Shown in pieces: positions 1 to 13,428 of a DNA stretch of 64,000 nucleotides. The notes beneath the pieces are model-generated. The model was not told the DNA's origin. It did not search any database and worked only from the letters and a program-made list of their open reading frames with translations. The DNA comes from Poecilobothrus nobilitatus (Eukaryota; Arthropoda; Insecta; Diptera; Dolichopodidae): assembly GCA_947095535.1 (NCBI GenBank), contig OX352772.1, positions 50,735,445-50,799,444 of the forward strand. The letters are read 5' to 3'. Made by a program: the position numbers and the translations under genes. Numbering within the stretch: position 1 is the first letter of the stretch; every line of letters starts with the position of its first letter.

Positions 1-3000
1 TAATTTCTTTAAAATATGATTGTGTTTGGTTTGAGTTTTCTTAAAATTAAAAAGTTTTCTTTTTTAATTTTTCTCAATTTTCCTTACAGAAAAAATTTTC
101 ACGAAAATTACAAATCTTCATGAGATAATCGCGATTTTAGAAACCTTCTATATTATAGTTTAGGAAACGTACTCTTTTGAAAAATCTATACTTTACATTA
201 TGCCTTGTTTATATTTGAATTGAAAACAAAAAATTAATATTGCATAGAAATATTGAATTAAATTTTTCGCAGTTTTTGAAAACTTTTCTAAAGAAAATAG
301 CAAATCAATTATTCAACACTTAATTGAAAAATTAAACTAAAATTTGAAACTAAAATTTTCAATAAATAAATTATATTTTATTAATAGACAGAAATTGTTT
401 TCAATTATTTCTTATTCAATAATTAAATCTTCCTCATATTGTATATATCTCATATTGTAGGATATGGAGATTTAGTGAATTTAACTTTGAATATGATTTA
501 TGACTATACTAATAAATTATTATTTTATTGAATTATATGATAATTGAATTGAAAATTTTCAAAATTAATTTTAAATATTTTTCTTATTCATTTTTTAAAT
601 TAACAAAGAATTAATTTAGAATTTGAAAAAAACCATTTAAAATTAGCTCCCCACAACTAAATTGACTCCACACACAGAAAATTATATATTCCACATTTAT
701 AAGTTTATTAAATTTTTTTAACTGAATTTGGCAAATAAATTTACAATTTTTATGGCAATTGAAACAGAGTATAGCCTATAAAATTAAATTTGTAACTAAA
801 TTAGTCCTGGCTAAATATGTCCTAAGTTGCAGTGCAGCGTAAATAAAAATGCACTACTAAACAACATGCATTAGGTGAAGTATAATTTCAGATCATTCCA
901 TGATTTATGAACCAAAATATAGCCGTTCAAACATTTTGAAAGCAACAAAGAGAATGGCAGTGAAGTTTGGTTTAAGTATGGACCCAAAATAAATAAAGTA
1001 CCAGTATCCATTTGTAGAACATAATCTTTAGACATAAATATCAAAAACATTGCCTTTTTATATCCGTATGAACTATGTTCAGGGTATTAAAATATCTGAA
1101 ATTGTTTAAAAGATGATTAAGTTATATAGAAATATGATATATTAGGTTTATACGTTCATGCAGTCTACTCTACTGCACTCTTCCTCGTTTTTAATAAAAA
1201 ATTATCAAAATCAAAATTATCTGCCTCAAAATATCATAATTATTTTATGAGGTTTTATCAGTAATAAAGTTTGTAGGTTTTCCTTTACAACTATTATCTT
1301 CAAAAATGTATTTGTTTCAAATAAAAAGTCTTTATGAAGATACTTATAGATAAATATCAAAAATATTTAATAACTTAAAACTATATTTTGATATTTTCAT
1401 ATTAAAAAAGTTACTAAAAATTTCAAGTTACTAAAAATTTCAAATTTCATTTAAGGACTTTTCTTAAATTGTGACATTGTAAGAATTAATCAGGGATTAC
1501 AAGGAAATATGCATTTTTACTCAATACAATTGTATTTGTTTTAAATTGAAAAATATCCTTATGAAAAGTGATTTAATGAGGTTTTTCTTAAAAAACAATA
1601 TTTAACGACACCGACAATATTTTCTCTTCCCACTGTTTTTCAACTTAATAGACTACAAGAGACTGGGAGATTTTCTGCAGCTTTTAGGCGTGATCTGAAG
1701 GTCTCACTATTTAGGTCCGATTCAAAAATAAATTTATATTTCGATTATTTATTTCGAGAAAAATATTTTTTAATACAGAACACAGATTATGGATTCACAT
1801 TAATATTTTATTTTATCTAAAGATTATTATTTATTTACTTTCAGCTTTTTTTTTTATAAGGAAAAAAAAATTAAAACCATACAGATTTAATGAACCCGGA
1901 TTTGTGAAAATATATTTTTAAAATATCCTAAATCCTTATTATGGATAATAAATCCTTGTAATTTAATTTATGTGAACTAATTAAAATGAAATTCTATTAA
2001 AATATCTTTTGTGATCAAAATAAGTATAATATAATTAAAATATTAGAGTAAGGTCAATAACAGTAACTTTTTTAGTTGCAACAAACTATATAAATATTTT
2101 CTTTTGTCTCTACAATTTCTCTACAGATTTAAACAAACTTTTAATATTAACTTTTTTTTTTCTTTTTGAAAATGTTTTTTATAGGTAGGAATTTGATAGA
2201 ATTTTTTTTTTCTTTTGAAAAATTTTCTCTCAAAAAGTCTAAAATTAACAACAAAAGAAAAAATCAAAGAAAAGAACTTTAAAAAAAAAAAATAAATAAA
2301 GATTTATACACACATGTATAATAAATGTATATATCTGATAAAATTTACAAGTAGGGACATTTAAATCAAAATATATGAGATTAAATCTTCAATATTGTAT
2401 TCTTAACTTTGTTTAATTTTCAGGCTTTTATTAAACTCTTAAACCTATCATTTGAATTTATGACCTAATATTCTAAATAAATTTTCTACATATTTTCATA
2501 ACACATATCTTGTGTTTTCAATAGGGACGCCTTGAAGCATTTTACAGCTAAAACCTGTTACACATATTATTCCAATTCTGAAGTTCATTCAATATCCAAT
2601 ATTTCGTATAAAATTTTGTGATGTTTTGTACATGTATCTGTTCTCAAGATAGATGCAATTTATTTTTACATAATCTATACGAAGGCTCTAGCTCAAAGTT
2701 ATTTCAATAAAAAAGTATCAAAGATGCTTTTGACTTAATCGTTCTGGTAAAGTTGACGATCCTTAATCTATTGGTTTACATCATTACTATACAATGCCCT
2801 TTAGTAAAAATGTAGGAGTACGAATATTTTTCGCGAACTCATTAATGCAAAACCAATACGTATTTTACTTCAATTAGGGAGTCAGTGAGTCACCATATTG
2901 AACATTCTATAAAACATGCTATAAAATTAGAAAAAGTCTCCTAACTCCTCTCCCTAAACTCTCCTGCTTTAAAATTGTAATTTCATGTTAATTAAATAAT

Positions 3001-5630
3001 ACATGTAACTCAATTTATTTTCTTCATACTAAAACCGAAAGCTTTTAATTTAAAACAAGGTTATAATCATTTCATGAAGTTTTTTTTTCGATTTTTATAA
3101 ATCGAACCCACAGAAAATGATCGAAACCACAATAAAACCGAAAAATGAAAATATTCAGCGTTCTTACAACTATTATATACATATCTTTCGTTCAATTTTC
3201 TACATCCTTAACTGTACATATATAATAAACATATTATATGTAGGTATGTATATATATTTATATGTATTATATGTACATATATATATATATATCAATATAA
3301 TTATAAATATATAATTCATATAACCTATATATGACTTTTTTCCTGTTTTTTAGATAATCTTTAAGATATCCTAAGGGGCACATAACTTTTTCATTTTTTA
3401 CGTAACAACAAAACAAAAAAAAAAAAAAAAACAAATTCAAAATGAAACAAAATATTTTAAGATACATTTTTTTTATATTATAAATTTACAAGTATAAGTT
3501 GTCATTATCTCGACAAAAAAAACAAAAAAAACCTAAAAACTGAAACTACAAAATTCAATATACGGACATTGAACAAATAAAAGAATCTTATAAAAGAAAT
3601 AAATGAAAAGAAAGAATTCAAAAAGCCTCTTATTTCAAAAAGGATTGCAAATAAGTTTAAAAAAAAAAAAAGTAGAAAAGGAGCAAGAACAAATTCAAAA
3701 CAATGAAAAATTATTATTTGAAACTTTGACATTCTACACAGACAGAGTTGATAAGATGAATAATTTTTTGTTTTGTACAAAAAAAAAAAAAAAAAGGAAG
3801 AGAATTATATAAAAAGTCAAAAAATGTCCTTAGGGTAAAATCGAAACAAAAAAGAAAAGGCTAGCAATTTCTAATATAGTAAATAAAAAAAAATAAATCA
3901 TTATTGAGGAGAACGGATATGGATAAAGCTTCAAGCAGCAGTAAAAACATATATCATATTCTTCTAATATATTATTATCACAGGAAAAAAAAAAACAAAA
4001 TAAAAAAAAAATCATTTAAATTCAAAAGAAAAGATTTGTTTTTTTTTTCAATTGAAATGAAATTTTTCTTTTACCTCCCAAATATAATTCCAAAAAGAGT
4101 TAAGTAGATTTTCTTTCAAAATAATTTGAACTGAACTTATTTATTTTCATTACCCTTTTTTTTCACTTTCACCTAACAGCACAAACAACAGAGAAAAATT
4201 AATCAGACACAATATTGACATATTTATTTATAGGTTTAAGATTTTCTTTTTTTTTTGAATTTGAAACTTTTCTCTATGAAATTGTAGCAGTATTATGTTG
4301 AACTTTGTTCTTGCTTTGCCAATTGATCAGTTTCAGTTCTTTTATTTCTTTTTTTTTTTTTTTACGTTTTATTAATTTTTAGTTGTCATTTCATATTTTT
4401 GTCAAAGAAAATGTCCTAATAACTTCATTTATTTCAAAATTAGTGAAATTTACGATTTTAAATCTTTTGATCAGATCTTTAGTTAGTTATTAAAGGAATT
4501 ATGTAGTTAGTTAAAATGCAAGTCACACTTTTAACAAACGCACTTCAATGCATTTTCAAAATATAAATTCTTCTGCTGTAGTTTTAAACTTTGGTACTGA
4601 AGGATTAATTTTTTAAAACTTTTCTGTAATAAAATTTTTATTAAATGTTTTTACTTCCAATTGTCGGACTTAATCAAAGAATTCATACTGATTAGCGATT
4701 AATTTCTCACATATAAAGAATAATTTCATTTACACATACATATTACATACATATTACATACTTACACACAAACATAATGTATAATATTTACAAATTGCGT
4801 ACATGTATGTTCGCATGCATACATGTAGGAAGGTATTGTGACGGACCCAAAAATTTGAACTTCAGATATTTGCATATATGCATTTCTCCGGTACATAGAA
4901 ACCTAAATTAAGTGTTTTTTGGAATGGTGTCTGGTCTGTCTGTGGACACGTGTACAATCCTGAAGGTTTAAACTAAATTTAATGAAATGTCATATTTTAA
5001 ATTTTGACGTAAATATCTCGGAATTGAAAAGCTTTTGGTAGAAAACTGTAAGTGGCACTAAATGCCACACTAGAGTCATTTCTACATTTTTTACGAATTT
5101 CTTTTATAAAAAAAAGAAAAATATTATGAAAAATGTTATTAAGGGAGGGAAAGTTGTTACGCAAGAAAATAACAAAAACTTTTTTATAGACAACAAACTT
5201 TCACGTTATTTTTTGCACGATTTTTTTCTGTCATTTTTACTAATATGAAATTTATATCGTATGAAAATTTTTTCTTTTTCAATTTTACAACTTTTCATAT
5301 AACATAGATATAAAATTTACAACTAAGTATACAGATAATATAGCAATATATATATAAATTTCATATACATATATTATATACCCTATTAATAAAACAAATA
5401 TTAAGTTTTCCTGTTCCTTGAATGGGTTCAGTAGTGGACACAGCTGATTTGTTTCCTATTTGAAAAGCATTTTTTTAATAGTCACAAAATATAGCAGGTT
5501 GTGGACTTAATTGCGTTTAGTATGCAAATATTTCGTTCATTTCGCATTTTATGTTTCTATAAAAGGAAGAGCAGTGTTGGTAAATATATAAAAAACTTAG
5601 AAAACAGGTTGTTGGAAGTAATGTAAACAA

Positions 5631-5693
5631 TTCATAGTATTTTCCTCCAATATTTATATAATAAATATTGGAGGAAAATAGATCTACTATGAA
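5631..5693. repeat. Long perfect-stem hairpin
   Basis: An 18-bp perfect inverted repeat, TTTTCCTCCAATATTTAT at 5640-5657 against its complement at 5661-5678, is separated by only 3 nt. The stem resumes after a 6-nt one-sided bulge (5679-5684) with 9 more pairs, TTCATAGTA (5631-5639) against TACTATGAA (5685-5693). This could fold as a pre-miRNA-like RNA or be the relic of an inverted duplication. Confidence 0.8.
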
Positions 5694-6311
5694 TCTTAAT
5701 TTTATTTTTTTATTTATGTAAAACATTTTTAACAATTCCATAGTAAGTGTTGAACGATCCCTTGCATAAAACTGAGCTTTACTGACAAATGTTAAGTGAT
5801 TTAAAAATATTTCAGACGAAAATAAAATATGTTACATATGGCCTTTTATCCTTTTGTTTTTAAATCTTTCGCCAGTAATACATCCCTTTTTCCGCCTTTT
5901 CTTTATATTTAATTTCCTTTTTGTCATACCTATTTTTATAGGCTCAAACACTTTTAAAAATCTCAACACTATTAAAATAAAACACTAAAGATTTAATACG
6001 AAATTTTTGGATAACTGTCAAAACCTAAAGAATTTTACATTATTTAAATATATTTTTGTTTTACGTAGTGTATGTAAATAATTTATATTATTTACAGAGT
6101 TATTTGCAGTTATTTACTGCATTACAGGTTTTTACAGTTGTTGACCCCAATTATCATTATTGTATTTATACCTTGCCATGTATTACCATGTATTTTATAC
6201 CCTTTTACTACTATGCAACTGTAAATTAAAAATCCATAAGTTATATTAGTTAGGTATTTAACATAAGCTAAAAAAATAAATGCTTTTATAACCTTTGTAC
6301 AAAATTTCAGG

Positions 6312-6925
6312 TTTCTATCTTTATTAAATTTGAAGATATGCTTGTTAGATCTTGGGAAGTGTGTGAAGACACCCGGACCCCCACCCCAATTCATCTCAAA
6401 TGTTAGGCAAGTCAGGGATTCAGGAAAAAACACCCTCGTATCAAATTTGCAGTTTCTATCTTTATTAATTTCGAAGATATGCTTGTTCGGTTTTGGGAGT
6501 TGTGTGGGACGTATCCGAAAAACCACTCCAATTCATTTCAAATTTTAGTGATATCTGGGATTCACGAAAACACATCCTCGTACAAAATTTTAAATTTCTA
6601 TCTTTATTAATTTCGAAGATATGCGTATTCGGTTTGGAAGTTGTATGGGAGGTACTCGAACCCATGGTCCGATTTCGCCTATTTGCAATCCCCGCCTTAC
6701 TTTAATCATTGTTAACCTACAGTATAAATTTTATCAAGATACCATCATTATTTTTTGAGTTATCGTGCGTACGGACGGATAGACGGACATCGCTAAATCG
6801 ACTCAGAAGGAGATCCTGATTCAGAATATATATACATGTCCGTATCTAACTCACTTCCTTTTGGTGGTTACAAACACCATACAAAAGTTAATATACCCTA
6901 TACTTTACGTGTAGGGTATAAAAGT
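6312..6925 (+). mobile_element. DINE-1-like element with 142-bp tandem repeats
   Basis: Two and a half copies of a unit of about 142 bp start at 6312, 6453 and 6595, each beginning TTTCTATCTTTATTAA and continuing with a GAAGATATGC motif. They are followed by a unique tail with CGTACGGACGGATAGACGG, a GAATATATATAC stretch, and a terminal hairpin made of ACCCTATAC and GTGTAGGGT ending near 6920. Central tandem repeats plus a TATACCC/GGGTATA hairpin end are features of Drosophila DINE-1/INE-1 (Helentron-associated) elements. The 134-aa minus ORF here is only the tandem repeat read in frame. Start boundary approximate. Confidence 0.7.
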
Positions 6926-8662
6926 ACAGAATAATCAAATACCATCTGAGGTAAGCAGAAACCTCCCAAGAAATCATTCAAGAATACCCAAAACGATTTT
7001 TAACTACTAAAATCTACTACAACCATAGCCGGAATAACATGGCCTTACTTTCAAGAATAAGAAAACCGAAAAGAAATTTTAGTTTTAAATTGTAGAAGTC
7101 GGATTCATAAAGGCATATCAATATCAAGCAGTATTTTATTTCATATCAAAATATTACATGTCAATATTTTATTTAAATTATTCTTAAAAAGAAGAAAAAT
7201 AATGAGTTTTCAGCTTGATTCTTCAAATCCTTTAGATATTATTATTAATACTATCTAAAGGTTACCTAAATTAATTACTTTAAACTACATATTGAAATTA
7301 GGGTTTTATAAAAATAACTTCGTTCAGAAAAAGGACTAAAGTAAATTTTGACAATTATTATATTGCAAGCTTTCACTACTGTGTCATCATTTTTCATCGT
7401 AGTGTAAAATTTTCTAAAACAAAAAGAAAAAATTAACTGATTTTTCCTTGTAGCCACAGATATAATAAGCAAATTAAGAAGAATAATAATTCTATTACTT
7501 GTATAATATGTTAACAATTTAGTCCAAGTTATTTTAAAAACGATAATTAAATTTAAGGCAATCCATTATTTTAGATTTAAAGCTTTTTTTTTATACATAT
7601 TTTATTTTTTTGTAAATTTAGAAATGGAACATTTGTATTATGTCTTTGAAACAAAAGAGTTTATTAAGTTATTATATTCTTCTATTTTAAAATACATATT
7701 TTTATAGTTAATTATATATAGATACCATAAAATTAAATGGAAGTAATTTAATTTATATTTGCTAATAAATTTAATTAATATTTATAACATCATTAATAAG
7801 TCCAGACATCATTTACTTTTTTTCTCAACATTAGTTTAGAAATGAAAAAAGAAAATCATTGTAAGGATTGAGATGAAAATAAAGATAATAAAATTGTTTT
7901 TTTACAAGTATACAAAATAATCAATTAACGAAAAATTTGTCTATGGATAATAGACTACGATAATATAACTACAATCTAAATCTACACGAGAAAATGCAAT
8001 TTTTTTTTTTTTTGTATAAATAATATACAGGACAATCCAACCAAATATAATTGATGGTTTAATCAATTGATCTTCTTCTTACACTTACAGAGTTACACGG
8101 TTTGAAAAAAATTCTTAATAAAATGTGGTTTCGAATCGGTAGTTGTAACATAAATCCTAAACAAACAGGCAAATGAATAAGCACCTAGATTCTACTGTAT
8201 ATAATTAGATTAACTTCACCTTGATAATTTATTCGGTAGATATTTTAGAATTTTCCACTTGCATTTGAATTTTAAGTGTGGTTTTTGCAAAAAAATTATT
8301 ACTCCAATAGAAACCACGGAATACACTCTTTCTACTTACTCCTGTCTATTTAGGAAAAGGCCAAAAGATCATTGTAGTTTCTGCTTCAAGATTAAGATAA
8401 ACTCAGGGATATAAACTTAAAAAGTTTTGAAAGTATTTTCCGTCAGAACAGTATTAACGTGACAAATAAGCAAACTGAATTATATTCCTTTTAGGAATTT
8501 GTATATTTAAACGTGCACTACTTACGTGCAGTTTAGTGATGTGTCAGCTCAGTCTTCCTTAATTAAAAGAAAAAACTTTAATTTTATTTTTCTTTCATAG
8601 GTACAATATTTGATGAAAGATTTATTTAAATAGATTTGTTTCAAAATTTTTCGAAGCACCCA

Positions 8663-8686
8663 TTATATATATATATATATATATAT
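8663..8686. repeat. (AT)n microsatellite
   Basis: About twelve uninterrupted TA dinucleotides. Similar tracts occur at 29250-29286, 21230-21246 and 3270-3290. Confidence 0.9.
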
Positions 8687-9639
8687 CCTAGCATCGTACA
8701 TGTAAGTCTTTAGCATAATATTCATTCAATTAATGAATACTTACCAAACAGCTTACAAATATAATAATTAGACTTAACGTGTACATTCATAAACAAAGAT
8801 TAAAATATTTATCTTCTTAAAAAATCTAAAATTTACGTTCATAATGTTAAAGTCTAAATGTATATTTTACAAAATTCAGATTCAGAAGAATTTTGTTTTA
8901 ACAAATACATACTCATAAATTAAGAGCAATTAAATAAATATTCAAAAATGGTCATTAATCTTTAAAAAGAGAAATAGTTTTCTATATAAATCCTTTTTTC
9001 CTTAAAATATAAAGACAGAGATAGAATATTCAAAAAAGATTGTATTTCTTACTGTAATAAAAATACAGTTTAATAGAAACCTTACTAAATTATCACAAAA
9101 AAATTTAATAAAAAAAATATATAACAAATTAAATAAGAACCAATTACTAAACCAATATTAAAACAATTTGGCTCTACTACAAGATGTTAAAAAAGAGGAA
9201 CTGTTAGCTATTAAATAATGAAAATCATTACTCTTAAAGAACTATAATAATACTCTTCAAATCTCAAGATATCTTAAGAGAACCTCAAAGATAACTTGAA
9301 CTTTCATTATACTAAAGGCAAGCAATTTAGAGGTTTACCCACTAAGAACATTTTTTGTATCTTTTGAATACAGTAACCTTTCTTTGAAAAATACCCTTTC
9401 AAATTCAAAATGATCTCTTAAATTCAAAATTTATTTAATATAATATTTTACTTCTGCCTAAAATTATATAACAGTGTTGGCCTAAATGATGTTATCTAAT
9501 GTAAAGAATAGAAATAATGATGAAGCGTACTGAGTATCAGTGTGAACTATAGAATACTCAAAGGAACGAAATACTATAAATGCTGTTTCCGTAAAATTAA
9601 ATTATATTTTACCGAGATATATTTATATAAATTTCTTAG

Positions 9640-10180
9640 TTGCACGACAGGTATTCAAACCTATTGTACTAAACCAACGGTATTTTTCAAAAGTTGTTGT
9701 CATAAAAGTTGATTATTTTAGAGGTTTAGTTTTTTTAACTACCGAGATATGAGAATGTAAATTTTGCAGCTGCCAAAATCTGTTCCATTAGATTAACCAA
9801 ATTTTGCAGAAGTCGTTGGCAACTTCTTTTGACAAAATTTCAGTTATCTAACAAAACTAAACAATGAGTTATGCTTAAATAAAAAACGGAATTGTATAGT
9901 GACTACTTAAACACATCAGTCGAACTTCTTTCTTATTATTCATTGAATAATAGTTAAACTGGCATTTACATAAAAATGAGATGGTAAAACATTCATAATC
10001 AATTAGCTCCATTATTTTCTGAGTTATCTAGCAGAAAGACGTAAAGACGCTCATACTTAAATTTACTAAGAATTTAATCCTAAAAAAGAGTATACATATA
10101 TACTTCTCCATATTTATCTCGTCTCCTTTAAGATGACACAAACTTAATCGCAAATTTATTATACCCTTAGAAACTTGCAC
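9640..10180 (+). mobile_element. DINE-1-like fragment (degenerate)
   Basis: Contains a TTTTCTGAGTTATC stretch followed by a decayed GTAAAGACG segment, GAGTATACATATATAC, and TATTTATCTCGTCTCC. The same order occurs in inverse orientation at about 22.8-23.1 kb and in the same orientation at 29.4-29.6 kb. The left limit is uncertain; the 9.64-9.96 kb part is included because it has the same style of sequence. Confidence 0.45.
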
Positions 10181-12552
10181 ATGTGATATGTGATAATAAA
10201 AGATATTATGTGATATTATATAATATACAAAATATTTCATGACTTTTCTTCAATGTAACAGATGTCGAATACATGACATTTTTTGGTCTTGTGAAATTTA
10301 AATAGTGGAAATATTAATAGTCGACTGAAAATTACTTAGTGGAAAAATTATTAATAATACTGAATTGAATCCTTTGAAAACTAAATTAATTTTTTGAAAA
10401 TCTTTCTTAATGAAGTAAATAAAGGTAAAATCAATGAGAATTGGCTAATTCAATGAGTTTTTACTGACCTTTTTTTTGGTGCTTCGATTAGCTTTCAGCT
10501 CCTTAGTTAGTAAACTGCATAGTAGAATTTTCCTTTTATTTCCTAACAGTTTAACAGTTAGTTTTTAATTCGATCAGAAATCTAGCTTCAATTAATCAGT
10601 TCAAATTTTGGAATTTAGCATGTGATCTGATAAATCTTGAAAGATTACTTGATACTGTCCAAATAAAATTTATTTAATTTAGTTTTATATCTACAGACAC
10701 AAAAACAAAAATTAATTTGGATTTTCTTTTATTTTTTCATATGTAAAAAGAATAAAACCAAATTTTATTTTAAATAGAATTCAAAACTCTTTTTAATTTT
10801 TTTTTTAAATTGTGAGACAATGGTAATTTGTAAATTTACTTTGAAACAATCCTTTTAGGATATATTAAATTTTGAAAATTAGAGAAAAACTTTTGATAAT
10901 CAGCTTAACTTAATTCACATTTACATTGGGTTCCATTAAATTTTATTACAAAGAAATGTGATATAACAAAATTTTTAAAGTTAATTTGTTTAAAACTCTA
11001 TTAAAAGTTGACTCGTCATATAAACACACGTCGCCAAGTAAAATGTCTAGGATTATTCACTTAACAAAAAAATTTAAAGGTATGTTGATCGATGAAAGCA
11101 AATATTTATTACTTGGGAAAATGCTGTGCTCAACCATAGCATCGGTATGATAAATAATAATGATGAAAGTATTATAGAACTATTTACAACAAACAATCTT
11201 GTTATTAGAGACATTCTAGACAAAACCGAAAATACTGACAACATATATTTAATCTGATATACTTACAGTAGAATTTTATATAAATATAAAATAATATTAT
11301 ATTAGCTATAGTTTTGAATTTCTGCGAAAATTGTCAGCGTGTTTCAATGTTTGTACGCCTAGACCTAGGTGTTGAATATTACATCGCTAAAAAAATGTTC
11401 AATCTACGTCATCACTGCAGTAAAATACGCTTAAACTTATAGGATAGCTATTCGCTGTTAACTAGTTCCAAATAATTGGACTTAGCCAGTCAATCAGTCA
11501 TTATTGGTAAATGTAATAAAAAATTATATATTCTCAAACCGTAGTAGCAATTCTAACAAGAAAATTAAAGTAAAGGATCCAAAAATCTGCCATAAAATCC
11601 GATAAATTAACATATGTTGATGTCTTGCGCAATGCAATAGTGTTGAATTAAAATTAATGTTCTTTACAAACGCTCCACTCCTTAATTTGTCATTCAAAAA
11701 TTTTTAATACCAAAGTTGAAATTAAACTAAAATCTATAAATTACCACCTACCATCTACTCACAATAATAGTATCATCTTTTAGATTCTTACTTGATAATA
11801 AATTGATTCAATAAATTATGTTACAGTGTTCGAATATATAAAAGGTTTTAATTGTATCAATCATTAAAATGAATCCTTTAACGTCAATTTCAAGGTAAAA
11901 ATATAAAATACCTCAAAATAAAATTGATTACCTATTATTACTGTCAGATTTGATTGTAAATTTTATTTAAAAATTTAATCCCAGAATATTGCTGACCTCT
12001 GTAAAAAATCTTTTCAATCCTAATTAAAAACAATAAATAGAAATACATTTTTCTTTTTACTTTCCCATTATAAATCTTCTTATAAAGACGTCCTTTAAAT
12101 CAATATCAAATACATCAGACAACAAAAATTAAAGTTATCTGCTTTATGTTTCAAGGTGATGATGATGATAATGATGACGATGTTTAAAGTTTTTAAAGTA
12201 TGTCTAGACATTTAAACCATTTTTTTTTTTCTTACAATTACTATTTAAACTTTTTCATTTCTTTATCTTATCTTTTTTAAGACTGTAATTTTTTATTGAA
12301 TATAAAATGTTTGCGATAAGAATCAGTAATGACTTCTAAAAGTTCGAAATTAAGTAGAACTAAAACATTTATAAAATTTGTTTTCTTTTTTTTATTTAAT
12401 AGTGACCAACATTTTGTTTTAATTTCAACAACAAAAAAGAATTTGTATCTAATGAAACTTGAAATTACTTTACTTAATTGAAGATACAAAATAAATAAAA
12501 ATAAACAGTGCAACAATTAATATTGAAAGTTTAGCAATCTAGTAAGATACTG

Positions 12553-13139
12553 TAATACAGTCAGCCACAAAAGTTTTTTGAAAAAAACCGAGTTTTAAAA
12601 TTCCTTTGCATAGAAGGTTATGGTAACTACGATTAAAATAAATTAATATGTGAGTTAATTTTCTAATATGCAAAGTTCGGTCAATTTTCCAAAACTCTAC
12701 AATAAAAATACCGTTAATATATAACTTACATTCGATTGCCTTATTAAGCCTAAAAGTATGCAATGATTTTTTATACAGTAATAGTAGCTAGATAACTTTT
12801 AATTTTTAAGAACAAAGAGCCTTGGTTAAGCAGATGTTTTATTAGCGGAGTGAGTGCATTAACCCTAACTATAATAGTCATAACAAATCATTTGAAGAAC
12901 GTCAAATTACTAATGATTATAAACGATTTGTACTATCTCTCTCTCGTAAACTAAAGCCTGAACAATTGTTTTTTTTAAATGACAACGAAAGATTATTATG
13001 ATTATTATAGATAGTTATGCGATATGTCATGCAAACATACAAAATCATATGCTATCATATGATAGCTATTGGCTATTATAGTTAGGGGTATTTAAACAGA
13101 GGAATCTAATTACAATAATACAGTCAGCCATAAAAGTTT
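12553..13139. repeat. Direct 24-bp repeats enclosing a MITE-like inverted repeat
   Basis: A 24-bp sequence containing ACAGTCAGCCAC at 12553-12576 recurs in the same orientation at 13116-13139 with one mismatch. Between them, CCCTAACTATAATAG at 12863-12877 is perfectly complementary to 13073-13087, giving about 225 bp with 15-bp terminal inverted repeats. A 16-bp perfect palindrome, GCTATCATATGATAGC, lies at 13051-13066. No coding content is visible inside. Confidence 0.55.
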
Positions 13140-13296
13140 CTCAATAAGAATATCTATGGACGTATTGGAAATCAAATGACTTATTAACCACAATTCAAAG
13201 CAAATTTACTACTTAATAGCCACAATTTTACTAGAAAAATTTATTTTTACCAAGTTTATAAATATAACTACGAATATTCCCCCTAACCTTAATCAT

Positions 13297-13428
13297 CGGT
13301 GTCGTAAATTTATAATTTAGATATTCTTAATTTAATAATACACATTAATTGATAAGTCTGATAATTAAAAGGTCGTGATCCAATATGTATTAAATGGAGA
13401 TTATCTTAATCAAACATTTACGACACCG
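13297..13428. mobile_element. MITE-like sequence with 13-bp terminal inverted repeats
   Basis: CGGTGTCGTAAAT at 13297-13309 and its exact complement ATTTACGACACCG at 13416-13428 bound 132 bp of AT-rich non-coding sequence. ACGACACCG also occurs alone near 1605, possibly a related end. No clear target-site duplication was seen, so assignment as a mobile element is tentative. Confidence 0.4.

Noticed and set aside
1150..1200. CACTCTTCCTCGTTTTTAAT, similar to the end of DINE-1-like element A
   Set aside because: Match too short to call a copy; no further element A blocks found next to it.
6122..6526. 134-aa ORF on the minus strand, the longest in the window
   Set aside because: It is the 142-bp tandem repeat of a DINE-1-like element read in frame; the peptide repeats itself (NKHIF..NKDRN) and has no domain.
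12160..12186. GATGATGATGATAATGATGA tract as a possible regulatory or coding acidic stretch
   Set aside because: Simple trinucleotide repeat; similar tracts at 15.58-15.67 kb.
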